Below, piece by piece: positions 32,584 to 44,114 of a stretch of 64,000 nt of DNA. The notes under the pieces are model-generated. The model was not told where the DNA came from. It searched no databases and saw nothing but the letters and a program-made list of their open reading frames with translations. The position numbers were made by a program, and so were the translations under genes. The DNA comes from Conchocele bisecta (lineage: Eukaryota > Mollusca > Bivalvia > Lucinida > Thyasiridae): assembly GCA_029237695.1 (NCBI GenBank), contig CM055274.1, positions 23,487,505-23,551,504 on the forward strand. Reading direction: 5' to 3'. Within the stretch, counting starts at the first letter, position 1; each line of letters starts with the position of its first letter.

Positions 32584-32837
32584 CTATTTTCGGTTCCCGC
32601 ATTCTAAGGGTTAAGAAACCATTGAGGAGTTTGTCAACTTGCTCAGCCAGGGTTGGGGAAGTTTTAACATGAATTTAAATTGCCTCCAGCAAACTTTAGA
32701 AAAAGAATAAGAAGATTAAACTTGTTATTAAGTATACATTCATGAACAGAGTGAAACCTTGGACAAGTCCGCAATCAGTTTTCCTATTACTTCACCAGTA
32801 AATAGTTTTAAAAAGCATACACAGTGTTGTTGTTTTT

Positions 32838-34060
32838 TAACTCACCTGAGACAAAGGCTCAAGTGAGCTATTGTTACGGCAATACCGCTTTTCGTCGGTC
32901 GTCGTCGTCTGTCAAATTTCAAACGTCTTCTTCTCTGGAACCGCTGGGCCGATGTTGGTCAAACGTCACACACATGGTACATAGGTAGAGGGATTACACA
33001 TTTGTTAAAATGGAGATCGTCGCCAATCCAAGATGGCTGCCGTTTAAAAATAACACACAATCTTAAAAAACATCTTCTTACGAACAAACAACCAGACGGA
33101 TTTCGACGAAACTTGGCAGTAATGATCGATGTCATATTTGACCGAATATGGTCGAATCATATGTCAAATCGAAGATATCGACGAGACGATCGCTCCGGTG
33201 CAGTTGTCATCGAAATCAGATGATTACATCATCAAAGATGGCCGCCAAAAGGAAATCCTTTTATTTGAGATTTCAAACGTATTCTTCACAAGAACCGGTT
33301 GGCCAATGCTAGCCAAACTTCACAATTATGATCCTTGTGTGAAGCCTTTTCAGATTGATTTGTTCAAATGGAGGCCATCACTAATCCAAGATGGCCACAG
33401 TCTAGGTATGGCAGAAATTTTTAAAAAATCTTCTTCTCACGAACCGCCAGACGGATTTCGACGAAACTTGGCAGGAATGATCTATGTACAATGACTCCCC
33501 GGGGTCAAAATGGAGTTTGTCGCTAATCAAAAATGGCCGCAGTCTAAAAATCGCACAAAAAGATTTCGACCAAACTTGGCAGAAAATGACCGATGTACAA
33601 TGCTCTTTCAAAGTTGCTAAAATGGTGTACCCGGGGTCAAAAATGAGGGTGGCTTGGGGGTCAAATTTGATTTTTGACCGAATATGGTCGCATCATATAA
33701 CACATCATAGATATCGACGAGACGATCGCTCTGGTGCAGTTTTCATCGAAATCGAATGATTACGTAATCGAAGATGGCAGCCGAAATGTCAAAAGGTCGT
33801 CCTTTTATTTGAGAGTTCAAACATCTTCTTCACAAGAAGCGGTTGGCCAAACTTCAAAATTATGGTGCTTGGGTGAAGCCTTTTCAGATTTGTTAAAATG
33901 GAGGTCGTCGCCAATCCAAGATGACCGCAGTCTAAAAATAGCACAAATTCTTAAAAAAATCTTCTTCTCACGAACCGCTGGACGGATTTCAACCAGACTT
34001 GGCAGTATTGACCGGGGTTAATAATGGGCATAGCCCGGGGGTCAAATATACCGAATTTGG
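32838..34060 (-). mobile_element. Helitron-like element, internal repeats, orientation 1
   Basis: Starts with the hairpin CTCACCTGAGACAAAGGCTC followed by AAGTGAGCTATTGTTACGGC, the inverse of the 3' tail at 42,510-42,555. The interior has diverged repeat units bearing CCAAGATGGC, TTCTTCACAAGAACCG, GGATTTCGACGAAACTTGGC and ATCGACGAGACGATCGCTC. Repeats of this kind with CTCAGGTGAGC tails are widespread in bivalves. ORFs of 70-121 codons inside come from the repeats. Confidence 0.7.
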
Positions 34061-34307
34061 TTACGAGCGGTGAAGTAGAACTTGAGTTATTGCGTGGACA
34101 AGGATACAGAGTGCGAAAAATAAAAATGTCCGCTAAGGGAAGATAAGTAATAGGATGTTTTGAAAATCAATAGGCTTCTTCGTCTTGCCGTGATAAACAT
34201 GCCGAATTTGGTTACAATCCGTCAAGTAGCACTCTAGTTATTGTGTGGACAAGCTGTGCCCGCCCGCCATAATACGTCCAGTTTTTTCAAACGGGCGTAT
34301 AAGGACA

Positions 34308-34902
34308 ATAGGGGTTCGTAGCTAGTTATTTCCCTTTGCAAATATATAGCCGGTCCTATGCTGTATTCCAGCTTTTATTTCTTACTCAATAGCTCAAAAG
34401 ATTAGTTTTGCAAACAGAGTATACCCAGATCAGACTGCACAACTATGCAGACTGATCAGAGTCTACACTGATTGCAATAGCATTAATAAGTGTGAAAATA
34501 TTAATCTGGCAAATAATGCAGTCCCGGATCAGATTGCGTAGAAATGTATGGTGACCTGGATCAACACTAGTCAAAATCACTAAAATTGTTCCTTTTTATA
34601 ACAATTCATGCTTCATTCGCTCTTTTTACAAGCAATAAGATCCTAATTTGCACAATTTGAACCGGATTTCTATAAAAATTAAATACATTCAACGGGACAT
34701 AATTAGCTACGATCCGTCATTAGAACCTAATCCTATTGGGTAACGTTGCAAGATCTTCAATTGTTGCAAATTTTGTCGGGTCCCTATTTTGAGTAAACCG
34801 CAAGAATGATGAGGCCAAACATGAACACGATGCAGGGGAGTACATGTAATGTACCTCATGCTTGTAATGAGCCACATTAAATATTTTGCAAAAACAAAAG
34901 TT
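34308..34902 (+). repeat. Family M, right arm of the inverted repeat
   Basis: Reverse complement of 1-336 plus 711-978. It has the undisturbed H1 target TGGATCAACACTAGT at 34,557-34,571. Arm separation is about 33 kb. Confidence 0.85.
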
Positions 34903-35029
34903 AAACTCGGTCGGTATGATGACATGAGACTTCAATACCTTTAATATTACGCAAAACTGAGTCTAACTGCTGTCTAATCCTTTACTGAGAAAAGACGTGA
35001 TTCATAGACATGATAAAGCGATTTTGAAT

Positions 35030-35318
35030 TTTGGTGGTTAGCGGCCTATCAACGTCTAAGGTCATTTAAAGCGGGTCCAACGAGTTTGATCTCGTATTTA
35101 ACCTGTTGCATTGGGGAAAATCCCAACATCAGAACTGACTATTACAGAAAATATATATTCCGCCCTGAAAATAGAACAACATGATCTGGTACCAGGTCCG
35201 CACCACACTAGTCATTTAGCTCCACTCCCCAAAATTAATACAACCAGTACTAATCGTATGACTTATATAATGGGTATAGCCGGATTCAACTGTCACGTAC
35301 CAGAAAGCCTGATGGTCA
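35030..35318 (+). repeat. SINE-like family H, copy 4
   Basis: Head GGTGGTTAGCGGCCTATCAA, decayed B-box (AGTTTGATCTC), body to TATAATGGGTATAGCCGG and TGTCACGTACCAGAA. It is cut on the right by family A copy 2. Confidence 0.7.
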
Positions 35319-35324
35319 AACCAG

Positions 35325-35628
35325 TAGCCGATTTCATCAAAATTGCAAAGCATACTTATCTAGCAAAGTATACTTTGAGGGAGCAATCATTTATTTTCCC
35401 CAAAATGCATTATGTCATATAGAACTAACGACTGCATATATTTGATGATTAAAAGTATGCAGAATTATTATACTGAATTTATAACATTATCACAGCCAAA
35501 ACGGCTGTGATAATATAATTAATTCAGTATCATAAAAATTAATAAATGTATCCTTAAATTGAAAATTTCTCCCTCAAAGTATACTTTGCTAGATAAGTAT
35601 ACTTTGCAATGTTGATGAAATAGGCTAC
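35325..35628 (+). mobile_element. Family A MITE, copy 2
   Basis: Ends TAGCCGATTTCATCAA and inverse of TAGCCTATTTCATCAA. The 12-bp palindrome AAAGTATACTTT occurs near the ends, and the central hairpin has ACATTATCACAGCC arms. Flanks CAG on both sides. Confidence 0.9.
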
Positions 35629-35794
35629 AGGGATACCGGGATTCCTTTAAGGATGAATGTCGTTAAATGTAACCTTCGCATGCTCCCAACCAACCGCCCA
35701 AACTTCAAGCTTGGAACAACATTGGACCTTTAATAGTGATTATGGGCATTTTGAGTAATGGCATTCTGCTGTCTGATGTTTTAGATTTATTATA

Positions 35795-36212
35795 GGAATG
35801 AATGGCCTTTTTGTGGAATTTATCGGGGATGTAAACTTGGAAAAGTCGCGGGAATACTGGACGAAGCGATAAAAAATTACAATTTTCTAAAAAAAAAAAA
35901 GTTTTTTTTATTTTCGAAAATTGTAATTTGTTTAAGGCCTCGTCCAGTATTCCCGCGACTTTTCCAAGTTTATATCCCTGATAAATTCAACAAAAATGCC
36001 ATTCATTCCTTATAATTCCAGCATTTGAAATAAATTCATCAAGAAAATGTGTTTATTTTCCGTTTTCTTAAGAATTATTTTAACTGCGCCTCACGGTTAC
36101 GGAAAGTAGTTCGGCGTTTGAGTTTACTGGGATATACATTTTGGACAGAGACTTGCTACGGGCCAATCAAATGTTAGGGAATTGTGTAAATATGTTTGTG
36201 CTGGAATTATTG
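35795..36212 (+). mobile_element. Family F element, copy 2
   Basis: Hairpin GGAATGAATGGCC to CATTCATTCC, here with an A/T-rich loop insert (35,870-35,935), followed by a 195-bp tail shared with 43,016-43,213 (GCATTTGAAATAAATTCATC to TTGTGCTGGAATTATT). Confidence 0.85.
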
Positions 36213-36221
36213 GTGTTTACT

Positions 36222-36400
36222 GACATCCTATCATTAACAGCTAACGTCATTTAAGGCCGGGCCAACGGGTTCGAGCCCACAATTCACCTGCTGGAATAGG
36301 ATAGGATTACGGAATACTCTAATAAGGGGTATAACCAGATTCAGCTCTCACATACGTACTTGAGGGCCAAAACCAGGTCTCCGGTCGGGATTCCCAACAA
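36222..36400 (+). repeat. SINE-like family H, copy 5, internally deleted
   Basis: Head with the best B box in the window (GGTTCGAGCCC at about 36,269). It jumps from CACCTGCTGGAAT to AGGATTACGGAATACTC, losing about 150 bp relative to copy 8. Confidence 0.75.
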
Positions 36401-36424
36401 ACCACCAAAAATAATTTTCTGAAA

Positions 36425-36722
36425 TTGTTTGTTTATTGGTGTTTAATGACCTATCAACAGTTTTAACCTGCTGCATTTGGGGGTGGGTGGGGCAGGTTCC
36501 CAACATCAGAACGGAATATTTACATCGAGAAAAGTATATTCATCCTTGAAATTTGAATAACCTGACCTGGTCCATACAACACCAAGTCACTTGGCCCCTT
36601 CCCTTAAACTAGGATTACGAATAATCGAAATACTCACATAAGGGCTATAACCAGAGTCAACTGTCACATGCAAATATAAGGGCCAAACCAGATCTCCAGT
36701 TAGAATTCCGGGAAGGATGAGT
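36425..36722 (+). repeat. SINE-like family H, copy 6
   Basis: TTGTTTATTGGTGTTTAATG head. The B-box segment is deleted (ATCAACAG joins TTTTAACCTGCTGC), then the full body to GGAATTCCGGGAAGGATGA. Confidence 0.75.
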
Positions 36723-36929
36723 CACGAAGTCGATCGTTAAATGAAATAGTACATGTGCTATGGAACATATTGGAACAAACGTCAAATAGTATTGTCTTTT
36801 TTGGCATTATCATTAAGCGTCAACCTAGCACATGTAATATGTTGAGCCTGCCAGCCGACACAAAGACATCTACAATATTGCCAGTATAGACTGTCTACAT
36901 CTTTTAGATCATTTATGTCATCCCGAGTG
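36723..36929. other. No gene recognised
   Basis: Short unassigned stretch. Confidence 0.35.
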
Positions 36930-38130
36930 TTATTATTAGCCGATCTATTTATAGATCGGCTAATATATTGGTTATCCATCGAATTCTGAAAAAGTTTGTA
37001 GCAACCCTTTTCTCCGCTATTCGGTAATCTACGAACGCGAATTTTTCTGTATCACTTCCAAATTGCACCAACCGATAAAGTTTGCATTTTTGGCAATTAT
37101 CTCCGTTTAAAACTTTACTTATAGCCAAATAACACAATTTTGAATACTTAATGAGCTGAACGCCTGAAGAGATTTAACCCGGAAGTTATTGTTGTTGAAG
37201 TCCATAGTTGGCTCTAATGGCCATATACGCCAACATACGCCGATTATTGGGCTAATTTAAAGCTTTTATTTATTAAACAGAACAAGTTTCAGCCACGTAT
37301 AATCGCGTAAAATGTGTTTATTCGGCTAATTTATAATCGACCTCTGCTCAAAATCTCCTTACTAGTAACCCCAGCATTTTCGGGTTTATCCCAGCATCTC
37401 GGGTTTATCCCATTGGATCGCGTAAAACGCGTCATTTGACGCTAGTTAATATTCACAAAATTTTCCACCAATCAAAACGAAGAATTGCCCTTCATAGCCA
37501 ACTTTGATTTGTTTACGTATCATGCAGGGATGGCAGGGATGCATCCAGCACGCGCGATTGCGGCAATCCCCCTTAATTATTGTCAATGCCGCAAATTATT
37601 GATTGTCTTGCGCCCGACATCGCGCAAAAAATCACGGATGGGGCACATTAGGCCAATCTGGGCATGTGCCTGAATACGCAGGAGCTTGCGTCTATTTTTA
37701 GATGACACTGTAACCGCTAGATATATATAGCCCTGGTAGCTCCGCCCACTCGCGTGCACTGCTGCCACAGAATTCGGACAAAGTGACTACAACTTTGTGT
37801 ATTGCGGAGTGTAATTTGTAGATAAATAGAGCATACAGTACAGGTGTTACGCTGGAATATTTCGCAACATAATGGTGACAACAAAACATTGCTGCTATGG
37901 CATTGCTGCTATTGGATGGATTTGGGAACGGGTTTCCAAAACCTGCACAAAATCGAGAAAAATGTCAACGCTGGGTACAGAATAGCTACAATATGCGTAG
38001 CGAGAGCGGAAGTATGACTTCATTCTAGGTACAGAACTGTGGTCGAAAATAGTTTACCATTGACAATGTTACCAGAGACACCTACATATGTTCGATGCAC
38101 TTTACCCTGATTTGATCGGCTAATAACATC
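36930..38130. mobile_element. 1.2-kb element with TTATTAGCCGATC-type inverted ends
   Basis: Left end GTTATTATTAGCCGATC; right end GATCGGCTAATAACATC. The left end itself is a 28-bp palindrome (36,935-36,962). The interior carries the block shared with 32,270 and TCGGGTTTATCCCA reiterations at 37,380-37,415. No transposase recognised. A solitary end is at 13,600. Confidence 0.6.
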
Positions 38131-38149
38131 ATGCTCTGCATGACTTTTC

Positions 38150-38215
38150 ATTTATTTATTTAATGGTGTTTTAGCGGCCTGTCAACAGCTAATGTCATCA
38201 CAACTGATTTCGATT
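38150..38215 (+). repeat. SINE-like family H, head fragment (copy 7)
   Basis: TTTAATGGTGTTTTAGCGGC and CTGTCAACAGCTAATGTCAT only. Confidence 0.6.
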
Positions 38216-38415
38216 TCATGACTGATTGATTGGTCTGTGTTTTATGTCCATTCAACAGCAAGATCGCATACAGACATGAATACACAATGTGATGTATTTC
38301 AGTACTACAGTTACAACAAAAATATATTTCAGCATAGAAAGACAGTGTTGAGCTGTCTCATCGGGATCTGCCCCATTACAAGAGATTTTTTAGAATAAAA
38401 ACAACAACACAAGAG

Positions 38416-38993
38416 TGCAGGACTTGTTGGCTAATGTCAGACGATGTGCAGGATTTGTTGGCAAATTTCTTGCAGGATTTGTTGGCAGATGCCAGACGAT
38501 GTAGAGCATTTGTTGGCAATTGTTAGACAGACGACGTACATCATTTGTTGGCAAATGTCAGACAGATGATGTACAGGATTTGTTGACAAATTTCTTGCAG
38601 GATTTGTTGGCAGATGCCAGACGATGTACAGCATTTGTTGGCAAATGTTAGACAGACGATGTACAGGATTTGTTGGCAGATGTCGTGCGGAATTTGTTAG
38701 CATTAGCAAATGTCAGACGATGTGCAGGTCAGCTGATATGCAGGGTTTGTTGGCAACTGTATCGCAAGATTTGTTGGCAAATGTATGACAATATGCATGA
38801 TTCCATGTCAAATGTCAGACGATGTGCATATTTGTTGGTAAATGTATGACAATGTGCATGATTTCATCGCAAATGTCAGACGAAGTGCAGGGTTTGTTGG
38901 CAAATGTCAAACGATGTGCCGGATTAGTTGGCAAATGACAGACAACGTATAGGATTTGTCAGCAAATTTCCAACAATATGCAGGATTTGTTTG
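38416..38993. repeat. Minisatellite, about 31-bp units, part 1
   Basis: Around 18 units of GCAGGATTTGTTGGCAAATG plus TCAGACGATGT. Units vary, and some carry CTTGCAGGATT in place of the CAGACGATGT half. Long ORFs with NICQQ repeats are by-products. Confidence 0.9.
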
Positions 38994-39373
38994 TTTATTG
39001 GTATGTAACAGCCTAACAACAGCTAGAAGGCCAGGGAAACGGGTTCGATCCCATTTTAACCTGCTGCTAAGGGGGGGGGGGGGGGATGGACGGAATATTT
39101 ACATCGAGAAAAAATATATTCAGCCCTGAAATTAGAATAACCTGACTTGGTGCCAGGTCCATACCATACCATACCAAGTCACTTGGCCCTTCCCTTAAAA
39201 TAGAATTACGAATAATAGTAACTCATATAAGGGGTATAGCCAGATTCAACAGTCACATACAAAATGCCAAAGACGTATATGAGGGCCAAACCAGGTATCT
39301 AGTCGGTATTCAGTTAAGGAGGAACCCCGATCGTTGAATTACCCATCGCGTGCTCCCGACCAACCACCTACAC
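38994..39373 (+). repeat. SINE-like family H, copy 8, inserted in the minisatellite
   Basis: Complete-looking copy: TTTATTGGTATGTAACAGCC head, GGTTCGATCCC B box, poly-G tract at 39,069-39,083, tail ending CCCGACCAACCACC. Flanks on both sides read CAGGATTTGTTTG, which includes a T not found in the other minisatellite units, so it is probably the target duplication. Confidence 0.85.
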
Positions 39374-39575
39374 AGGATTTGTTTGGCAAATGTTGTGTAG
39401 AATTTGTTGGCAAAAAAACCCAGACGATGTGCAGGATTGATTGGCAAATGTCCAACAATATGCAGGACTTGTTGGCAAATGTTGTTGTGCAGAATTTGTT
39501 GGCAAATGTCATACGATGTGCCGGATTTGTTGCAAACTGAATGTATCGCTAGATTTGTTGGCAAATGTCAGAATG
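39374..39575. repeat. Minisatellite, part 2
   Basis: Six or seven more units of the same repeat to the right of the SINE. Confidence 0.9.
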
Positions 39576-40211
39576 TTCATGTTCTCAGCTGGCAGTCCAG
39601 TCACAAATATGTTAGTTACAACGATAGCAGAGCACTATGTAAGCATTATGTGACTCACCACGTCAACATAAGGGTATTTGAAAGTGTGACTAGTGTAGCC
39701 AATGGCAGCCTGACCAGGGCTTGCACCCTTGGCTAGTGAATCAGAATCATTTCTGAAGAATGTAACACAATTGTTAGAGCAGTATCATGCCCTGTAACTG
39801 CGCTTAACCAATTATATGCCAAGGATACACAATATTACTGATGGAAAAATATTTTTTATTTTTTCAAATGCGTTGTCACAACATACACGGTCATGGAGAA
39901 ATAAGAAAAAACAGATGTAAATATTTCTCCCTAAACATGTATTTGAATGTAATGAGTGAAGGCACTGGCTTAAAACAAGCCATTTGTTGTAATGGTGAGT
40001 CACATAAATATAGAAAATACAAAATTCATACAAATAATAAACAAAATGGCAACAATACATGTAGAATATAGAAGCTTGGATTACGTACAAACCACTGTTG
40101 CATTGCAACTGTTGGGAGCAAATATTTCTTGTGCAATTTTGGAAAAAAGTGAAAGTGAATGTTTTAACGTCCCAGCAACATCTAAGGTAATATAGAGATG
40201 AGGCCACAATT
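39576..40211. other. No gene recognised
   Basis: A 131-codon minus-strand ORF (39,812-40,207) is rich in F, Y and C from AT-rich DNA and has no domain. Confidence 0.4.
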
Positions 40212-40332
40212 TTAAAGTCTCACCCGACAGACCAGTGGGATGGAATTACTATGAAAGTATTTTGATGCCTAATGCGAGGTTTGAACTGGAAGTCAGGTGT
40301 TCTAACCCCTAAGCCACAACCCATCCCTGTGC
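40212..40332 (-). repeat. tRNA-like SINE fragment (second SINE family)
   Basis: On the minus strand: A-box-like TGGCTTAGGGGTTAG, B-box-like AGTTCAAACCT, then a tail with TACTTTCATAGTAATTCC. The tail (AAGTCTCACCCGACAGACCAG on plus) recurs at 52,700-52,975, where a Harbinger MITE splits it. Confidence 0.6.
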
Positions 40333-40434
40333 AAATTTGGGGAATGTTGATAATTGTACCACTAAGACTTGCCTCCGACATGTATTTGCTAATTTAGGCA
40401 ACTATATACATTCCACATATTAATTGCCTCTGTA

Positions 40435-40830
40435 CCGTTCAACCCTTTCACCCCTAAACATATAACACGCTACGTTTATATTAATGTTGGACTATTCAAT
40501 TAATAAACAAGAAATGTGGCCTATCGTCACACAAATGCCCCTTGTGGCAGATTGTAGAAACTCCGGCAAACTTCTTAACCAACCCCACGGGCAGCACATG
40601 GCACACAGTCCTACAACTATTTGGCTCCTGGCTCTACCGAGACCGGGGGCATACAAACAGAGTATATTTCAAAATCTTAAAATAATGACAAACACTGTGA
40701 ATCCTGACGAGACGGCTCATTGTGAGCCCATCAGGATCCACAATAGAATCCAAAGTGGCTCATCAGGATCCACAATGTTTGCAAATGCTGGCTTCATTGG
40801 CTGTAATTTTGAAAGGGTGAATCCACCAAC
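40435..40830 (-). repeat. Decayed family J remnant
   Basis: Begins with AACCCTTTCACCCCTAAA, the inverse of the family J right end, and holds GACGAGACGGCTCATTGTG and GGATCCACAAT repeats. Confidence 0.5.
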
Positions 40831-40844
40831 TGCATGCAGAGCTC

Positions 40845-40935
40845 CAGATAAGTTTTGTGTCTGAGGAATAGTATACCCCCAGATTTAAAATTCCATGCAT
40901 ATTTTACTTTTACAAATGTATTGTAGATTATCTTA
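40845..40935 (+). repeat. Block duplicated at 42,775-42,860, empty site for family F
   Basis: CAGATAAGTTTTGTGTCTGA to AAATGTATTGTAGATTATC. The second copy is interrupted by family F copy 3 exactly at ATGTATTA. Confidence 0.75.
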
Positions 40936-40963
40936 CTTATTATATAGAGAACACATTATAAAC

Positions 40964-41012
40964 TAGATGGCCGTGGCCTGCATGTCGCGCCTTGGGGCGA
41001 CGCATGGACACT
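40964..41012 (+). mobile_element. Family Y element, left part (split by Helitron-like X2)
   Basis: AACTAGATGGCCGTGGCC and GCATGTCGC match the start of the intact 196-bp copy at 49,043. The right part is at 42,560-42,690. Confidence 0.7.
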
Positions 41013-42555
41013 AAACAAGAGGCCCAAATGGGCCTGTATCGCTCACCTAAAAGCCTCCATAGTGGTCATCTTGATTTCACAAAGACCAATATCGGCCCAG
41101 CAGTTCACAAGAATAATACGTTTGAAACCGTAAAACAATTTTTTTACCTTTCGGTGGCCATCTTGGATGACAAAATCATCTGATTTAGACAAAACATGTT
41201 GTAGAGTGATCGTCTCGTCGATACATTCGATCCGATATACTAGATATATTCGATCCGATATACTATATGGCCATATTCTGTCAAAAATAAAATTTGACCC
41301 CCATTTGACCCCTCGGGCCACACCTATTTTTGACCCAGCGGCCACCATATGAACAAATCTGAAACAGCGGTAACTATCAATCATTCTTACCAAGTTTTCG
41401 TCGATATCGGCCTGGAGGTTTGTGAGAAGAAGATTGTTTGACAATTTGACCTACTTCTCAACGGTGGCCATCTTGGATTTGGTGATGACCTCGATTTTAA
41501 CAAAAATGAACAGGCTTCACCCACAGACCATTACAGTTAAGTTTGGCCAATATCGGCCAAGCAGTTCACAAGAAAAAGACGTTTGAAATCTTTAGTAAAA
41601 GAATGACCTTTTGAACTATCAGTGGCCATCTTGGATGACGTAATCATCTGATTTAGACAAAAAATTATCCAGAGTGTTCGTCTCGTAAATACATTCGATT
41701 TGATATATTATATGACTGTATTCGGTTAAAAATAAAATTTACCCCTATTTGACCCCTCGGGCGACGCCCATTTTTGACCCAGGGGCCACCATATGAACAG
41801 ATCTGAAACAGCTCTAACTATGGATCATTCATACCCAGTATCGTCGAAATCGGCCTGGCGATTCGTGAGAAGAAGATTTTTTAAGAATTTGACCTACTTC
41901 TCAATGGCGGCCATCTTGGATTTGGTGATGACCTCCATTTTAACAAAAATGAACAGGCTTCAACCACAGACCATTACAGTTAAGTTTGGCCAATATCGGC
42001 CAAGCAGTTGACAAGAAAAATACATTTGAAATCTTTAGTAAAAGAATGACCATTTGAACTATCGGTGGCCATCTTGGATGACGTAATCATATGATTTAGA
42101 CAAAAAATGTTCCAGAGTGATTGTCTCGTCAATGCCTTCGATTTGATATATTACATGACTATATTCGGTTACAAATAAAATTTGACCCCTATTTGACCCC
42201 TCGGGCGACGCCCATTTTTTTTGACCCACGGGCCACCATATGAACAATCTGAAACAGCGCTAACTATCGATCATTCATACCAAGTATCGTCGAAATCGGC
42301 CTGGCGGTTCGTGAGAAGAAGATTTTTTAAGAATTTGACCTACTTTTCCATGGCGGCCATCTTGGATTGTCGATGACCTCCATTTTAACAAATCTGAAAT
42401 GGCATCACCCATATATCATCCCTGTGAAGTTTAACCAATATCGGCTCAGCAGTTCGGGAGAAAAAGATGATTGAAAATGTTCACGGACGGACGGACGGAC
42501 GACGGACACTTTGCCATAACAATAGCTCACATGAGCTTTGCTCAGGTGAGCTAAA
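41013..42555 (+). mobile_element. Helitron-like element, internal repeats, orientation 2
   Basis: Starts ACTAAACAAGAGGCCCAAAT and GGGCCTGTATCGCTCACC; ends with a hairpin GCTCACATGAGC/GCTCAGGTGAGC and AAAAAA, preceded by GGACGGACGGACG. Inside are three long repeat units (about 440-470 bp; GGTGGCCATCTTGGATGAC at 41,154, 41,622 and 42,064). No rolling-circle replication protein is encoded, so it is non-autonomous. Confidence 0.75.
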
Positions 42556-42559
42556 AAAG

Positions 42560-42690
42560 AGATATAGTATAACGAAAAACTTTAACCAAAACATTTTAAC
42601 CAAAAACTTTAACCGGACACACGTACGTACGTACGTACACCAAAGTGCCGACTATATCGCGCTTTCCGCAAGCGGGCGCGACACAAATAT
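42560..42690 (+). mobile_element. Family Y element, right part
   Basis: AAAACTTTAACCGGACACAC, an ACGTACGT microsatellite and the 3' hairpin GCTTTCCGCAAGCGGGCGCG followed by ACA. This terminal hairpin near a 3' end is itself Helitron-like. Confidence 0.7.
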
Positions 42691-42854
42691 AAAACAATTT
42701 AAAAAATTCACTTATTTTTGCTTTTTGCAGCTCAACTAAGTTAAAGTAAAATTTCAACTGTACATGTATTACAGCTGCAGATAAGTTTTGTGTCTAAGGA
42801 GTATTATACCCCCAGATTTCAAATTCCATGCATATGTTACTTTTACAAATGTAT

Positions 42855-43213
42855 TATAGGAATGAATGGCCTTTTTGTGGAATTTATCGGGGTATAAACT
42901 TGGAAAAGTCGCGGGAATACTGGACGAAGGCCGGAAGGCCTCGTCCAGTATTCCCGCGACTTTTCCAAGTTTATATCCCGATAAATTCCACAAAAATGCC
43001 ATTCATTCCTTATAATTCCAGCATTTGAAATAAATTCATCAAGAAAATGTGTTTATTTTCCGTTTTATTAAGAATTATTTTAACTGCGTCTGACGGTTAC
43101 GGAAAGTAGTTCGGCATGGGAGTTTACTGGGATATAAATTTTGGACAGAGACTTGCTACGGACCAATCAAATGTTAAGGAATTGTGTAAATATTTTTGTG
43201 CTGGAATTATTAT
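42855..43213 (+). mobile_element. Family F element, copy 3 (complete)
   Basis: Near-perfect hairpin 42,857-43,016 meeting at GAAGGCCGGAAGGCCTCG, plus the conserved 195-bp tail. Flanks match the uninterrupted copy at 40,912-40,935. A TA or TTA duplication is possible at ATTA. Confidence 0.85.
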
Positions 43214-43844
43214 AGATTATCTTCCTTATTAAATAGATAACAAATTATAAAAAATATAAAACAATTTAAAAATTCACTTATGTTTGCTTTTAGCAGCTTA
43301 ACTAATTTCAACTTTATTACAGTATTTTCAATACATATTTTCACATTGCTGTGAGTATTTTGTACTCCCACTATTGATAATCAATGTGTATTCTGCTAAA
43401 ACAAGTGTGTAAAATACGCCAATACGCAACTTATCTGGAGCTCTGTGCATGTCCGCTTGAATGAACTTTCCATCATCACACAATGCAAGAAAGACAAAGG
43501 AAGTATTATTACTATGTATTATATGTGGCTATTTGGAAAATGGGACATATGGCCAATGCGACCAGTGTGTACCTAGACCAATCAGCCCAGGATCTAGATT
43601 GTTTGTCAATCACAGGGGTGGGAACAGTTCCAAATGCCAAATCCTGAAAATGGCGAAACCAACATATTTTTGCACCCATAAATGCGTAAAAGTGTGCTTC
43701 CCATTTTGAAATATTAGTAATATCAAAAACCTCAAATCCCGATTTCAGGATATTTACATGTATCCTGAAAATTCCCGCACCTGCAATCAGTCGGTGAAAT
43801 AGGACTGCTGTTACATGTACTAACTAGAAAATGTGTTGATAGAT
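43214..43844. other. No gene recognised
   Basis: 43,250-43,305 repeats 42,686-42,740 (AATATAAAACAATTTAAAAA). The 82-codon ORF at 43,461 has no recognisable domain. Confidence 0.4.
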
Positions 43845-44110
43845 TGTTTTTGTTTGTTGGGGTTTAACGGCCTAACAACAGCTACGGTCATTTAAGGCCC
43901 GGTCAGTGGATTTAGTATTAAATCCCATATATTACCTGTACAAGTACATGTTCAAGTACATGTACAAATGGGGGGAGGGGGGGGGGATCCCAACATCAGA
44001 ACTGATTATTTACAATGGGCAATAACCCAATTCAACTGCCAGGTAACAAACGAGATAAAAACTAGGCAAATCGTGATTCCTATAAGGAGGAACCCCTACT
44101 GTTAAGTCTG
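43845..44110 (+). repeat. SINE-like family H, copy 9
   Basis: TTGTTGGGGTTTAACGGCC head, G tract at 43,971-43,986, body and tail GGAGGAACCCCTACTGTTAA. The middle part is deleted. Confidence 0.75.
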
Positions 44111-44114
44111 TAGC

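Noticed and set aside
33002..34021. ORFs of 70-121 codons with shared phrases
   Set aside because: They are translations of the internal repeats of a Helitron-like element in several frames.
38437..38709. ORF with repeated NICQQ motif
   Set aside because: Read-through of the 31-bp minisatellite; period is not a multiple of three and stops occur in neighbouring units.
38416..39575. CRISPR-like array
   Set aside because: Units are contiguous, without unique spacers, and the genome is animal.
39812..40207. 131-codon minus-strand ORF
   Set aside because: F/Y/C-rich by composition and overlapped by ORFs on the other strand; no domain.
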